From the NCBI RefSeq assembly GCF_002234675.1, contig NC_019876.2, positions 13,948,829 to 14,012,828 on the forward strand: a stretch of DNA of 64,000 nt, given 5' to 3'. A program made the translations under genes and the position numbers. The notes under the pieces were generated by a model. That model did no database searches. It worked only from the letters and a program-made list of their open reading frames with translations, and was not told the DNA's origin. Positions within the stretch are counted from its first letter, which is position 1, and each line of letters begins with the position of its first letter. This document shows positions 44,201-56,749 of the stretch, piece after piece. The stretch is from Oryzias latipes. Taxonomy: Eukaryota > Chordata > Actinopteri > Beloniformes > Adrianichthyidae.

Positions 44201-47200
44201 CTTACACCAACAAGGACGTCAAATTATTTTATGCAAACAACTAACTGTATTTGACTGGTTTTTTTTGCTAAAATTTCAAATGCATGAAAACATTTGAGAA
44301 GATTTGTGCCTTCTTGGCTGGGAAGGCACTTACGGTAAAGGGTTCCTCCTCCACAGCTCTTTGGCTTTGAGCGTTTGATAGACCGTCTTCTGCCTGCCCT
44401 CCGTGCCGTTCTCCCCTCCTCGGCTGCTCTGCATCACCCTGGAAAACTCCATCTTTTCATCCCACGTGCCCGACAGCACATAGTGGGCCTTCCCGGTCTT
44501 GTCCATCACCACACCAGTCACCTGTGCAGCAGGACGAACGCACACAAAAGAGGATGGATGGATGGATGGATGGATGGATGGATGGATGGATGGATGGATG
44601 GATGGAACGCAAAGACTCAAAGTGACTCAAACAACTCACCTTTCGGGCGACATCTCGGGAGAAGTAGCTGTAGGGGGCAAACTTCAAGTGACAGCGGTCT
44701 CCGGTGGTGTGATTCACAACGTCGATCTCCCCAGACTGACAGGAAAAAAGAAAGAAAAAACACAAAAAGGACATTTTTCACCAGACAAAAAACATAAACC
44801 CAACTAAAGTTAAACCTCAAAAGGCTAAACTGCAAACCTTTGGATCCTTGCAGAGATTCGAGATATTTTATCAGGTTTGAAAGTCGTTTGAACTTTTCTT
44901 AGTCTTCACCTTTTCAAGATTGTCAAAATCAGTACAGTTCAGAATGTTTTGTATCATTAGGTGCTGGGATCTCGAAATAAGGAAATGAATATTAAAATGA
45001 GTCCAAATCATTTTGGTCCAAGCTCTTAAAAATAGAAAAACTCAAAAAACTCAAATTTTACTGGATTTGATTTGGTTTCATTTTAGAGATGTTATGTTAA
45101 AGTTCCACAAAGGTTGGCATTTATTGTGAAACAAAAATTTAGATTTCTGCTCTCAAAATAAGTTTAAAAAATTCTAGTTTAAATTTATGAGGATTTTTTT
45201 TTTTGAAGATGGGCAAACTTTGCAATCTCATTTTGTTAACATTTTGTTCTACAATAAGCCATTTCCATTCATTGCACCAGTTTTTTGTCCCTGTAATCAA
45301 AATGAATTACAAGTCAAACCATTTGCCTAAACAAGCAAAAAAAAATCTCATTATTGGGCTGTGGAACATTAACTCTGAAGTAATTCTATCACAATTTGTT
45401 TTCCCTTTTTGAATGCTTGTTCGTAGATTTTAATATCTTATAAGTTATCTTGCTCTGTAAAAATGACTTGCTGCATGGACAGATCACTTTTTTTTTCCTT
45501 TGGATTAATGCTTCTTATTTTTCGGCTACGTCTTGTGGCAGTGTAAGAGTTCTTCTAAAAGCGACTCTTTTAGACGTTAATAGAAAGCTCCAGTAGGCGC
45601 CCAGTCGCCATCCATTGGCTTTAAATTGGTTTGGATTGCTGCCGACTTCACCTCAGAAGACCTGGAATTCTTCGGTCTCATGTTCCACAGCAGTAGTTCT
45701 AGTCTCACCTGGTCGATCCACAGCTTTCCCACGATGATGTTGTGCACTGTAGTTGTAACTTTCTTCCATGTGTAGTGATTGTTGCTCTTCTCAAAGATGG
45801 CATGAATCGTGCCTGGAAGGAAACAGAAAAAGCCGCTTGAGAACTAACCTTTAAGACTCAAAACTCTGTGTGTGGCAGCGAACAGACAAGACGTGAAGGT
45901 CAGGGGGAAGAATTTGTGTAACTGACAAAAAAAACTACACAAAACATCGATTTTATTCTTTTGTTTCTACCTTGGAAATGTTATAGTCTGACTAGTTTTT
46001 TCCACAACGCTTCACCCCTTCTCTCAACACAGGAGGAAAAGACTTGGTGGATACCTAAGGGCATAATGGAGAGGTATTTGCCCCTGAACTTGCTGGCAAC
46101 TGTGATTTCCTGCCTCAGGGTCCATCCTCGATCGGAGATGGCATGATGTGCTGCTGCCGGGGGGTGGTGACTCACCTGAAAAAGACAAACAGGGGCTGAT
46201 TGTTTACCTTTAACTCTGTGCTCCAACAAAAAGGTTTTTAGACCAAATCAGAACTGTTTTAATGCATTTTAATTTATTATATAAAAAGCATGTGTTTTCT
46301 TTTTCATTATTGTTTGTTTTGCTGTTGTAAATGTGGGCATTTACATATTATTCATAGTAAGCAGCATTTTAATGTTGATAATGAATTAGGAGAAGATGAT
46401 GGGATTAAATAAGCCACGCCTTTATAAAGGTGACAAACGTTTGTGTGTTCAATTATTTCATTTAGTTCCTAAATTGCTGCTGTTGAGCAAACACTAGACT
46501 GCGGGGGTCACCAACCCTGTTCCCCGTGGGCGACCCCCCCCCTGCTTGTTCTGAAGTTAACCCTGCTTCAGTAATTGCAGCTCACCTGGATCAGGTGTGT
46601 TCAGCCAATTAGAACCTGGGCTGGTTCAATCCAGCTAATCAGCATCTACTGAAGCAAGGTTTGCTGCAAAACAAGCAGGAGCAGGGTTGGTGACCCCTGC
46701 AAGCCCATCCACAAAATAATTATTTTTTAACTTTTTTTAAATCATTATGATTCTGGAAACTGAATGATCTTTAATTTTGAAAACAATTTCAAGTGAAGTT
46801 AAAGTAATACTTTATTCGAGCATATAAATTCTTACTAGGTTAAAGCTTCCTAAACTTTGAGCTCTGTGATGTTACTGTAACGTTGAGCTATATTAGAAAA
46901 AGTCTTAAACAAGAGGCCGAAGACGTTGCAGTTTGTCTAAGTTGGATGATGATTTATCTACTTCTGAGAGGGAGCCTTGCAGACTTGGACATGAAATCGT
47001 GTGAACCACACAGGAACAGCATCAGAGGGTCTGGTAACTTCCTGCTCTGTGACATCATATCCGTCTGTCCCATCCTTTTGGGCATCAGCCGCAGCAAACC
47101 TGTTCTCCAGCACATTTTCACTCTATCAAACCAAAACTCATCTGTTCAGACTCTCCCCTTCTTTGAGAGGTTCGCTTTTTTTCTGTTAACGTACTAGTTT

Positions 47201-50200
47201 GATTGGTGGGATCTGAATTCCTTCACTACTCACTACATAGTGCACTACAAAGTATGTTCGCCATTTTCTAGCATAGAAATCTGCAAAAAAAACAAAAAAA
47301 ACAAACATACTTTTGATTGGTAAATATAGACCATAATGCATTGCATTTGAACCATTTTTGCAAAACTATTGTATGTAAATGTATTTTTTTATATAAACTA
47401 TTAGATGTTTTCATCTTCAGAACACAAGAATAGTCTTGTCTTCATATTGATTAGGTTTTAATTCGTGAAATTGGTGACGTCATATTATACGTTAAAAAAA
47501 AGAAAGGGCTGAGAATGGTGCTTTTAAAATTCAATCGTCTCACAGTTTTTTTAGTAGTTAGGGAGTAGAGAGGGAATTTGAACAGAACCATAATATTTTT
47601 ACGGTACAACGGAAAAAAAAATAAAGGCATCTTAAAAAATAAGATGCATTATTATTTTAATGTTTTATTTTAAGTGCTATTAACTTTTGACCCGATATGA
47701 TATTTCTTGCAATGGTATGATTTTTAAACAGAGTAAAGAGTGATATGTTATGTGCATGGAGCAAAAACCCAAAAAATTGTTTCTGGAAGGAAAACGGGTC
47801 AAATGATTTCCTTCTGATCCGATCAGATCTCTGTGATCCAAAGTTCTCTTTGTGGAACAGTGAAAGGATAAAAATCTCCCGTTCAGCGACTATTTTTTCT
47901 GCTAAATGTGCAGAAACCTAAAGAGGAAGCAAAATGCTGACTCAGTTCAGTCACCTTCTCCTGCCCTTTGCTCACTTTGGCTTCCGGGGCTGAGAGCCTT
48001 TGCGGCTCGGACCTCGTACCTGCTCGCAGAGGGAGCGGTAGCCGCTCTCCCTCTGGCGGTCCAGCTCGTACGTCTCCCCCAGCAGCGGGTTGAAGGGCTT
48101 TCCCGTGCGGTACACGGTGGTGGAGTAGGCGGACACGCAGAAGGCCGCCACGTAGCACATCTGCTCCAGAGAGTTGTGACTCTTCGCAGCTTTGTCCAGC
48201 AGCTCGTGATACTCCAGATCCTCCGACAGACGCTGCAGCATGGAAATGGGCTCATTGAAGTTCACCTAGAAGAAACATGAAACTTATTTAAATACAAATA
48301 TTTCAATATTTACAATCAGGAAGTGATTCGTTTTTTAACTTAAACTAAAACCTTTTTAATATCAAAAAGTTGAAAAATAGAACGTCTAGCATCACATGAC
48401 AGAGATGGCTGAAAGCTGCTAGGTGAGATTATCGCATGACATCAATGTAACAAGCTGCCAGGGCGACATGTTTGCCTTTTTAAATACGTATATCAAAACC
48501 GGTTCCTCCACAGATCTGTCAGCATCAGCCTCTTCTAGAATGTCGCTGCTACAGTCTCAGTCACTTCTAACCTCTTAGTCCTTTCATTTCAGCAACGACC
48601 AGCTGCCAAAAGAGCCTTTGATGCGCTGATTCAGAAGCTTGGATAACATTGTTAGTTCATTACAAAGAAGTCAGACCAGACCTGTCAAGTGCTTCCAAGA
48701 CGCCAGGCTGGAAGATTGACGGGACGTTAAGAACCTGATATTTCAGATGTTTGTCATTCTTGACAAACTGAAGAAAAAAAATAAAGACTGTTCTTACAGT
48801 CCGAGTCCTTGTTTCTGGTGTCATTAATGGCCTCTGTGGTGGAAAAGTAAAGACAAATGTACATTTCTAAATGGGAAATTGTGGACAGATTTAATGTTTA
48901 ACCCGACGACAAGGATCAGGAGAAGTTTATGTAAGAAAATATTTGCCTGCAATATGTCCAAATTTAATTGGAAATCCAGTTTGAAACTAAAACAGATTTT
49001 CAGATAGCTCCAAAAGGAAAGCAACAAGTGAGCAGAATTATGCTTTTTCTTTGCAAATAATAATTTTAAATGAATAGTCATTTCAACTAATATCACTGCT
49101 CAACTGGTTAAACAAAGTTCTTGAAAATATTGGTCAACTGCTGAACGTTGACATTTGAGGCATTACTGCCACCTTGTGGTGTTTTTATTCACTGCAACTA
49201 GGTGGCAAGAAAAGAAAATATTTCATGTACAGTATTCCCCCCTTCTTTATGGGGGGTGAGGGACCAGAGACACCCGCCGATCCGGGGGTATGGAGAACCA
49301 CCCCCCACCGCAGGGGCCGAGCAAATGTCCGTCACCGATCCTTACTCATCAAAATCCCTTCTGAAACATTTCTGATGTTAAGTAAACGTTTATTAAAGAA
49401 CATCGGAATTGCTCGATATATAGTTTTTTATTCAGAGCAATAGACTGTACCGTACTTTATGTCGCACGTTGGGAGTTTCTCTCTGTGCCTTTAAACCAGG
49501 AGCCCATGCTTCCTCCTACATCAGTTAAGTGCGAGAAGGCATCTACGGTTTCATCGCTCATTCATTCATCCGGATGATTATCTTTCTCAGCGATCATCTT
49601 TCTCAGCAATTATCTATCTCAGGATATTTTCCGGCTGCTTCTGAGTCAGCTGATGGCACATCTCCGTGCAGGGGCACAAACTTTGGTTAGAGTGATTCAG
49701 GAACCGGTGGAAATAGCTGTGATATATTGCTCAGCAGCCGGCAAAGACGTCGACGGGCCGGTGTGCTCTTCATCGCCGCTCCCCTCCCACAGACGCAAAA
49801 GTCTCATACAAGCGTCTTGAGCTGTGTTTTAGTGAAGAAGTCACGTGACTGAAATAAGTGAAACGCACGGGGGAACACCGTAATACGTAGTTTGACATTT
49901 TTATATTTGTGTCCTTAAATAGACGGAAGTGAATCAGACAACTATTTTGAATAAATTTGATAGATTTAGATGACTATGTTGTAATATGAAGTTCCTCTGT
50001 CATTGTTTGTTATTTTAAATAAAGGTGATGGCGTCTTGTTCAAACCTGTTTTGAAATGATATCATCACATAATCTAAAAGCTCTAAAGAACAAGTGTGGA
50101 CAGGAACCCCAGAGTAACTCAGAACTTGTGGATAAAGCGTTGGGAGTGGCGCTCACAGGCATGGGGATCTTGGACAGCTCTTTGCCGATGCAGTTCTTCA

Positions 50201-53200
50201 TGATGCTCCAAAGGTTGAGGGAGTAGTTGGGCTTGTCTGGGATGCGCGTCCGCCTCTTTTTCAATGGAACCAGCTCCTGAGACGGCGACTCCTGGTTCAT
50301 CGCCAGAGGCTCCTCGTTCAGCTGAAAAGCAGAAGGACGCTGATAAAGAGACTGGAAATCATAGGCTGTAAAGCAAAAACTTTACCGCTTTTTATTTGAT
50401 CTACATCAAAGCAATTTCTACCAGTAACCACCATCATTTTGTTAGTAATGTTAAAAATCCAAGAAAGACATTGTCTTTGCCACATTAGCTGTCCTAGCTG
50501 TCCTTTGGTGCTCCAAAGCTATTCTTTACCTCATTGTGGTTATTTTGCTTCACTATAATTAATCATTTTAAAAAGTAAGGGACACTTCTGATGAAGCCTG
50601 GGGGGATCCTTACCGACTGATCGTCTTGGCAAATCTCGCTGTTGAAGCTGCTGACATTACTGCTCGACCTTCTGAAACAGAAGATTCATAAATGAAGCAT
50701 TTTTGCTCAGATGGACATTTGAACATGGAAGGAAACGCGTGGAATTGGCTGCTGGGCTCTGAATATACGAGTGCATAAAACAGGATGTAGACACTGACTT
50801 ATGGAACTGAGGGTCTGCAGGCACGGTGATGAATTCAGGCGCCTCCTCCATGGCATCAAAAAACTCATTATCATCATCATCGCTCACTTCTCCTTTTCCA
50901 GGCCCAGAAATGCCTAGAACAGACATTTTTGTTACATAAACCGGATGCACTTTTTGAAAAGAAAAAAAGATTTCCAGAGGGGGTTTGAACGCACTTTTAC
51001 TGTCCGCGCTGGCGTTAGCTTGCGCTGCCCCCCTGAAGGCCCGCTCCAAGTGGTTGTGCTGCTTAGCCAGCTGCTCTAAAGTCTCCTCCAGCCTCACCCT
51101 CTGCTCCCGTTCGGCCTGCAGGGCCTTCTGCCATCGCTTGCTGTGAGTCTGAGCCATGGAGAGGAAGTCTCTGCAGGCCTGAAGGCACAAGAGGAAGAAA
51201 AAAATCTCAACCACAAAACCAGGAAGACGTCTCTTCACATTCCAACAGTGGTACGAAAATACTAGAAATACACTAGAAGTGGAGACGTCCTGATCAGGTT
51301 GTTTTTGGCTCCAATCCAATCATTTGATTTTAGAGAAAATTACCTCATTTAAAAACGAGATCTAATTTAATAACCTTCGTTTATCATTTAACACTTTGAT
51401 TCTGTGAAGCAGCTTTAACAATCAAGTCAAATTAGTACAACTATAAACTAGTGAAAATACTTAATAACTAGAAAGAAATTGGGATTTTTAGCAGATACTA
51501 TATCCTATATATATATCTATATCTTTTAAATCCCTTTTTCCTGGAGCTTGCACTTCGTAGACAGTCCCTGAACAGCTGTCTCAATGTCGTCTTTCAGTTC
51601 AATTCTTCTTAAAAATAATAGAAACTATCTTTTTTTCTTTAGAAATGCCTTTGTAGCGCTAAGACAAACCGCTAGAAGCCCTTTCTCTCACTTTTAAATG
51701 TATATTAAAAGAGTTATTGAGCCCAGAAGTCTGAATCTGTGAACATCTTGCCAACTTCTTCAGAACCATTATTGTGCGCTTTGTGCTGAAACTAGAGCAG
51801 TGCTCTACTGTAAAATCCATTAATGCCATGCAGACTTCTAGTATCATCTGTAATAAACTTGACATATATAACGCTCATCATAATAACGAAAATAAACTAA
51901 ATATCCAAACCCTGATCTGAATGCAATATCTGATTCGGATGGTCTAAAACTACGCCATCGGATTGGGACATCACCAACTAGAACTGGCGACACTTACATT
52001 GATCATGGCGTTCGAGGTGATGCGGAACAGCGTGGCTCTTTCCGTCACCTGGCGGATCTTCTCCCCCGCTTCCCCAGTCAGAGTTAAATTGTCCAGCTCC
52101 GACAAAGACCTGAAATGAATGTTCAGGTGTTCTCAGGCTGTTCGGGCAACATTTGATCCATTTCTTGGCATAAAGTGTCATAAACCTGTCAATCACAACG
52201 ACTTAAAGACCCACTCAGAGGAAAATTTTTGACATGTTCTTTTTTTACATTTTTGTCAGGATATAGGACATGTATAAAGAAAATTAGGATTAAAATTGTA
52301 TTTCTTTATTCGAATTACTGTGAATCAGGAGCAGATGAAAAAAATGCCGTTTGAAAAAGAGCATATTTTTGACGGAAAATACGCTGGGCGGGCCACAAGC
52401 TCCCTGCTCGGAGGTCCCAGCGATGGGGATGGGGGCGGGGTTTCTTCATGACGACAGTCCCACCCATTATTCAGAGGCACACTTCTAATGAAGTCCTGCT
52501 GCTCTGCAGAAACTATGTCCTAAAAAACGACTCAGGTTTTTGGATTTTTGGCTAAAAACGTCTTAATCATAACTAAAAGACCACCGGCACACAACAGTTC
52601 AAAAAAATGTTTGGAGTGGGACTTTAAACAAAGGCCAGGATAACCAACCGATCCAGCTGGACATGTTGGTTATCCTTAGTCTTTGTGTTTGAACGGTAAA
52701 CAGATTCCTGCTGTTTCCTGGAATGCGAAAACACGCAGAGCGTCCAACCTTTGGAGGGCGGAGCCGTGCTTTGAGATCAGGTCATTGCATGTGCTCAGAT
52801 CCTCCACCTTGCTGCCCAGCATTCTCATCGCAGACTGGAATTCGGCATTTTGTGACCCCGCACCCTGTCCCGGAGCGGCCGACGGAGAGAAGTCGTCGCC
52901 CGAGTCATCTGTTTATAACGAAACAAAAGGACGTCACTTTTTGTTGACTTAAACCACAAAATACAGAGATTCCTCAGATTTCTCAGCAACTGTTCCTCTT
53001 TTGTTCGCATGACTTCCCATCCTTCCCTTCTCTAGGTTTACCTGACTCTGCCTGCATGCGGGCAGCTTTAGCCTTCGCCAGCTCCAGGGCGGTGATCCAT
53101 TTCTGCCGCTCCACCTCACAGCTGGCCTTCAGGTGGTACGTCTGAGCGCCGCCGTTGGTTATCATGAAGTTGCAGGCGTCGTCCACGGTGATGGTCGCCG

Positions 53201-56200
53201 TGGCCAGGTTAATCGTACCCCGACATGTGTGACCCATCTCCGCCTGGGTCCTAACAAACGGAGAGAGGGTTATTTGTCAAAGAAGCTCCAACCGCTAGTA
53301 GTCATTGAAGTTTGGAATGTTTCCTTATGAGGTTAAAACAGATAAAATCAACTTAGACTTCTTTTAGAGAGCTCCAAACTTAGAAAGTCGCAAACTTAAC
53401 TAGATTTGAGAAGTTGTTATCATTTCAAAGACTGTGATTGGCTGATCAGAAACAACCGGTGGAACCATAACGTACTTGCAATGACAAATATAGCAGAACC
53501 ACAGAGAAAGGTCAACTGCTGATCAACTGCATTTCCTAAATGTAACTAAAGGAGCTGAATTTTGAAAACTTTCTTTGAATCAGCTGATTAACACACGTCG
53601 ACTGAATCTGAGGACTGGACTGAATGACCCTCGCGTGACTCAACAGCGCTCCAAACAGGAAGTGCTTCCAAGACGCCAAAATCCCATAGACTTCTAAAGA
53701 GAAACAAACAGCTGTTACTCAGAATCACTCTCCTTCCCCTGATCCTTTTTTTAAACACGTTCCTGATAATCCTCATTTTGTTCTGATTATCTTTTTGTTG
53801 CGAAAACTATTCAAATTATAAACTGTCCAATCAGATATCTCAAGAAAAGGATGTGGTGTCATTTTAAATGTTCTGAACACCTTAAGTGACAGATTCGGTG
53901 TAGACTGCTTTTAGGTTTAGGGGGGTGGCCTTTCAACAAGCTCACTCTTGGCTGGGGAGAGTGGTTGCCATAGAAACTCCTTAATGGCTGTGTCCAAACT
54001 GGAGGGCTGCGTTCTTCCTGGGCTGCATTTGTAGGCCGCTTACGTCACTGTGTTGTCCAAATTCAACGACTCCTTCAACGAATACGGCCTTCTATTTCCT
54101 AATTTCAAGGATTGGTCTGGTGTTTCCTTCCATGCTGTCCATATCCCAAGATGCATTGCAGGAATGCATTGAAGGACGCAGCCCTCGAATGTGGACCCCC
54201 CCACTGATGATGTCTGACTCCAACATGGCGACATCCGTATCGCGGAAAAAATGGCAACTGCCGTGTTCTATGGATGACATCACAATGGCTCTGTGCAGGT
54301 CTCATATACCATCAGTGTTTACTCACAACAGCTGGTCCATTTATTTACTTGTTTACATATTTACTGCTTTCCTTCCTAAGGGTTGCTGATTCATTTCTTA
54401 TGGATTAGCACAACTGCAGGATGTCGGGGAGAGCGGAAATTTTGAATTCAATCAAGATCAAATACAATAAGAAGAGCAGAGTTTAAAGCTGAAACTAAGA
54501 CATCTAGTAAAAGTGATTCAACATGTCACAACTGGAGAAAGCGCCTCTGCAGCATTTAATAGAAGATTGCGACAGAGTCACGTTGCCCCTGCTGCGTTTT
54601 CGGTTGCCACATACGGCTGGAAGTGATGACTTCGATTTGTGCCAATGCGGAATTGTAAGAAGAAATCTTTGATAAATCTGCTCAAAAATAGAGTTTCGGA
54701 AGAATTCCTGCCAGAGTCACTGCATGTACGGAAAGAACTGAAAGATAAAACTAAGAAAACATGGAGTTAAATAAAAAAGATTTTGTCAAAAACATGAAAC
54801 TAGTTACAAATGGCTGAATATGCACACACAGGTTGTGTCCAAATGCCCAGAGTACTCACTAATCATTGCACTATATCACTAGATTTCATTTTTCTTTGGG
54901 ATGTCTGAACCCATTATTCCAAAATCCAGTGACCTGGAAATGTCCCAGAAGTCTCTGCAAAAAACTAGTGTGCATCAATGCTCACTAGATTGTTGAATAT
55001 AGATCACGGTGTATTCCATTTGAACAATATGTCATTTAGAAAGAAAAAAAATGTTTACATTTATATATTTTTTTAATAAAAAAGTTTTCATCATCAGAAT
55101 ACAGTGGATTCACAGTCTTTTTTAAATAAAATGTTCTTATTTATTTGGTTTTTACTTTGAGATCTTCAAGATTCAAATCTGTGACATATTTAGGGTTTTA
55201 TTAAAAAAAATAAAACACAAAGTAGTAAGTATGTCTCTGAATTGCACTAGATAGTCCCACACTATAAAGTCTTTTAGGGCTTAGGGAATACAGAGGGAAC
55301 TCAGACAAACCCAGAATCATCAGAATACAGACTTATTGCGCAACACATGCTTTCAAAAAAACTCTTCCTGAAACTCTCAAGTCACAAATGTGCAACACAG
55401 TGAAAGCCCAACAAAGTCTTCTTCTTTTAAACTTTCTTTTGCTTTGCCATCTGCGTTTATTTATATGGTTCTGGAATAAGAGACCCCCCCCCCTTGAAAA
55501 CAAGACGTTTCATCTCAAGAGGCCAACACTCCTTTAAATCAATCTATTTCAATCAATAAATATTGCCAAACAAAATCAATACCATTTAAGGTTTATGTAT
55601 CTTTAATCCCTGCATGCTAGGCCTGCACAATATACCGCAAATGTATCGTTATCGCAATATCCAGCTCTGCAATATGCATATCGCAAAAGACGGCGAAAAT
55701 CGCAATAAACCGTAAACCTTAAATGTGTTAAAACAATCTTATGGCAGCTTGAAGCATTTAACGAATCAAATAAATCCCTTTATGCATTTGACCAATCAGA
55801 TGGACGCCTTCAAGTTGTTGACTAATCGGAGGGGAGGCCTTTTATGTTGGATGTTTGTCACCTATGTCAACGAGGGTCATTTGGAGTATAACTTAACTGT
55901 TCCAATGAATGAATTATGTTTTTGGTTATTTTGCCATTTGTTTATATACCGCAAATCACATCGTTATCGCAATATTAATCTCTAACATCGCATATCGCAA
56001 GTTTTCCTCATATCAGCCCTTCTGCATGCTTAAATGGAAATTTAAAAAAAGAGAGTTTCTACTGTTGAAAGTTAATCTAAGCTAGGTTACATAACTGTAC
56101 ATCCATGAAAACCGTCAGATTCAGAATAATCGTTAACGTTTGGCTCTGCTCTGAGCACCATGTGCTTTCAATCAACAATTAATATTGAAAATTCTTTCTC

Positions 56201-56749
56201 TGACACAGCAGCTTATAGAAAGCCTTAATGTAAAAACATGGATTTATCGTCTGGGAGACTGAATCATTAGCCTGCACGTGTCCAAGAAATATAACAAGGA
56301 AATCTTTGAATGTTATTTAAAGTCCTCCTAACTGTCAAAAACGTCTGGAATTGGGTTTTTATTGTGGGCTTCAACTCATTTGTAACTCAGAAACATCAAG
56401 GGAGATGAGCAATCCTCCCCCAAATTGCTGAAAAGGAGTGTTGTGCATTCAGAGGAATGGCCATCTTACACATCTACAAACTTTATAAAAGTGGATCCCC
56501 CCCCACAGAATGAAATCAAGTTCATACACGAGGCAATGTTTTGGAAGCGGAGCCTCCTTTTCCCTGCAGAAGGTTTCATAGTGATTGATGCGTGTTTGAC
56601 AAAGAACTGTACCTGTAGTATGACAGGAGGCCATTGCTGAGGACGAACCACCGTCGTTGATAGCCTTTGATGTAATTAGTCCACTTGAAGACCCAGCCTT
56701 TATAAGTATCGCCTGCAGGGGTGGGAGTGGGGGCCTTCGGTTCTGACAT
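41219..56749 (-). CDS. osbp2: Oxysterol-binding protein 2-like (OSBP family)
   Basis: This is a sterol/PI4P exchanger at ER-Golgi contacts. Coding exons on the minus strand are 56749-56613, 53250-53042, 52908-52749, 52109-51998, 51178-51001, 50913-50799, 50671-50614, 50321-50157, 48265-48020, 46175-46055, 45812-45709, 44735-44640, 44521-44334, 41880-41645 and 41361-41219. All phases agree, and 2,268 nt give 755 aa. Domains in order are a PH domain (about 16-115, [20 protein letters not shown]), a coiled coil (about 207-260), an acidic FFAT motif EFFDAME (282-288) that binds VAP, and the lipid-binding ORD (about 330-755). The ORD signature EQVSHHPP (459-466) is split across two exons. [29 protein letters not shown] and [18 protein letters not shown] favour OSBP2 over OSBP. 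The start is MSEPKAP; the long N-terminal extension of mammalian OSBP2 is absent. Intron 1 and the intergenic side hold many repeats. Confidence 0.93.
42117..42311 (+). mobile_element. tRNA-headed SINE with L2-type tail, osbp2 intron
   Basis: A tRNA-like head with a B-box-like GGTTCAAGTTCC is followed by a tail matching the fish L2/SINE 3' consensus (GCCAGGATAGGCCCCGGCAG, then GAATGAATGAA). Near-identical 9-mers AGTTACAAA and AGTTATAAA flank the element and look like a diverged target duplication. Confidence 0.6.
43299..43500. mobile_element. pogo/Tigger-like MITE fragment, osbp2 intron
   Basis: The terminus ACAGTTTTCCCTCGTATATC, followed by a region with CGATAGGTGAAATCTGC, is the familiar end of vertebrate pogo/Tigger DNA elements. 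The right end was not located. A second possible terminus, ACAGTATTCCCCCCTTC, is at 49230. Confidence 0.45.
44040..44150 (-). repeat. tRNA-derived SINE head, osbp2 intron
   Basis: On the minus strand it reads GGTCCTATGGCGCAGCGGTC with an A-box-like TGGCGCAGCGGT and, about 60 bases on, a B-box-like GGTTCAAATATC. It does not fold into a complete tRNA, so a SINE promoter is more likely than a gene. Confidence 0.4.
44552..44605. repeat. (GGAT)n microsatellite, osbp2 intron
   Basis: About 13 uninterrupted copies of the tetramer lie between two coding exons. The apparent PSIHPSIH proteins in overlapping frames are translation of this microsatellite. Confidence 0.95.
46499..46706. mobile_element. 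hAT-like MITE with inverted ends, osbp2 intron
   Basis: The left end GGGGGTCACCAACCCTG mirrors the right end CAGGGTTGGTGACCCCTGC. It is about 205 bp, noncoding, and related by its CAACCCTG-TCC ends to the elements at 31117 and 36955. A clean 8-bp flanking duplication is not visible. Confidence 0.65.
47209..47592. mobile_element. MITE family copy ('gaattccttcactactcac'), osbp2 intron
   Basis: The left end GAATTCCTTCACTACTCAC has an imperfect inverse at the right (GTAGTTAGGGAGTAGAGAGG then GAATTTGAAC). The interior shares TAGACCATA and related words with the copies at 31985 and 54834. Confidence 0.55.
48286..50156. other. osbp2 intron 9, no gene seen
   Basis: This intron between the ORD exons contains a possible pogo-like end at about 49230 with a short GC-rich palindromic patch (49240-49320), and otherwise unremarkable AT-rich DNA. 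Confidence 0.4.
52202..52627. mobile_element. Full-length 'TTAAAG-CCCACTC' MITE, osbp2 intron
   Basis: The left end TTAAAGACCCACTCAGAGG and the right end, inverted, TTTAAAGTCCCACTCCAAAC give terminal inverted repeats of roughly 14 bp. The element is about 426 bp. Fragments of it recur at 36300, 37748 and 39384. Confidence 0.65.
53596..53985. mobile_element. 'cattgactgta' MITE family, truncated copy, osbp2 intron 1
   Basis: It shares GCTCCAAACAGGAAGTGC, TCCAAGAC, ATAGACTTCTAAAGAGAAAC and GTGGTTGCCATAGAAAC with the elements at 61779 and 62383. The terminal CATTGACTGT ends are missing. Confidence 0.6.
53987..54197. mobile_element. Short MITE with ~27-bp imperfect inverted ends, osbp2 intron 1
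   Basis: The left end has CTGGAGGGCTGCGTTCTTC and the right end, inverted, has TTCGAGGGCTGCGTCCTTC. It follows directly after the preceding MITE remnant. Confidence 0.6.
54834..55310. mobile_element. MITE family copy, longest of three, osbp2 intron 1
   Basis: It shares ATGTCCCAGAAGTCTCTGCA, a CTCACTAGATTGTTGAATAT-like segment and AGTATGTCTCTGAATTGCAC with the copy at 31985-32215. Imperfect inverted ends are visible (TGTGTCCAAATGCCC at the left; CTTAGGGAATACAGAGGGAAC at the right). Confidence 0.6.
55618..56021. mobile_element. hAT-type MITE, copy 2, with 8-bp target duplication
   Basis: It is the uninterrupted relative of 30901-31496, starting TAGGCCTGCACAATATACCG. The octamer CTGCATGC lies on both sides (55610-55617 and 56022-56029). 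The right terminus has lost about four bases compared with copy 1. Confidence 0.88.

Noticed and set aside
44330-44835. Several ORFs with PSIHPSIH or GWMDGWMDG repeats
   Set aside because: These arise from translating the (GGAT)n microsatellite and shadows of two osbp2 exons.
41219-56749. Identification as OSBP (OSBP1) rather than OSBP2
   Set aside because: The ORD segments [21 protein letters not shown] and [18 protein letters not shown] fit OSBP2 better. Part of the acidic region resembles both, so some doubt remains.
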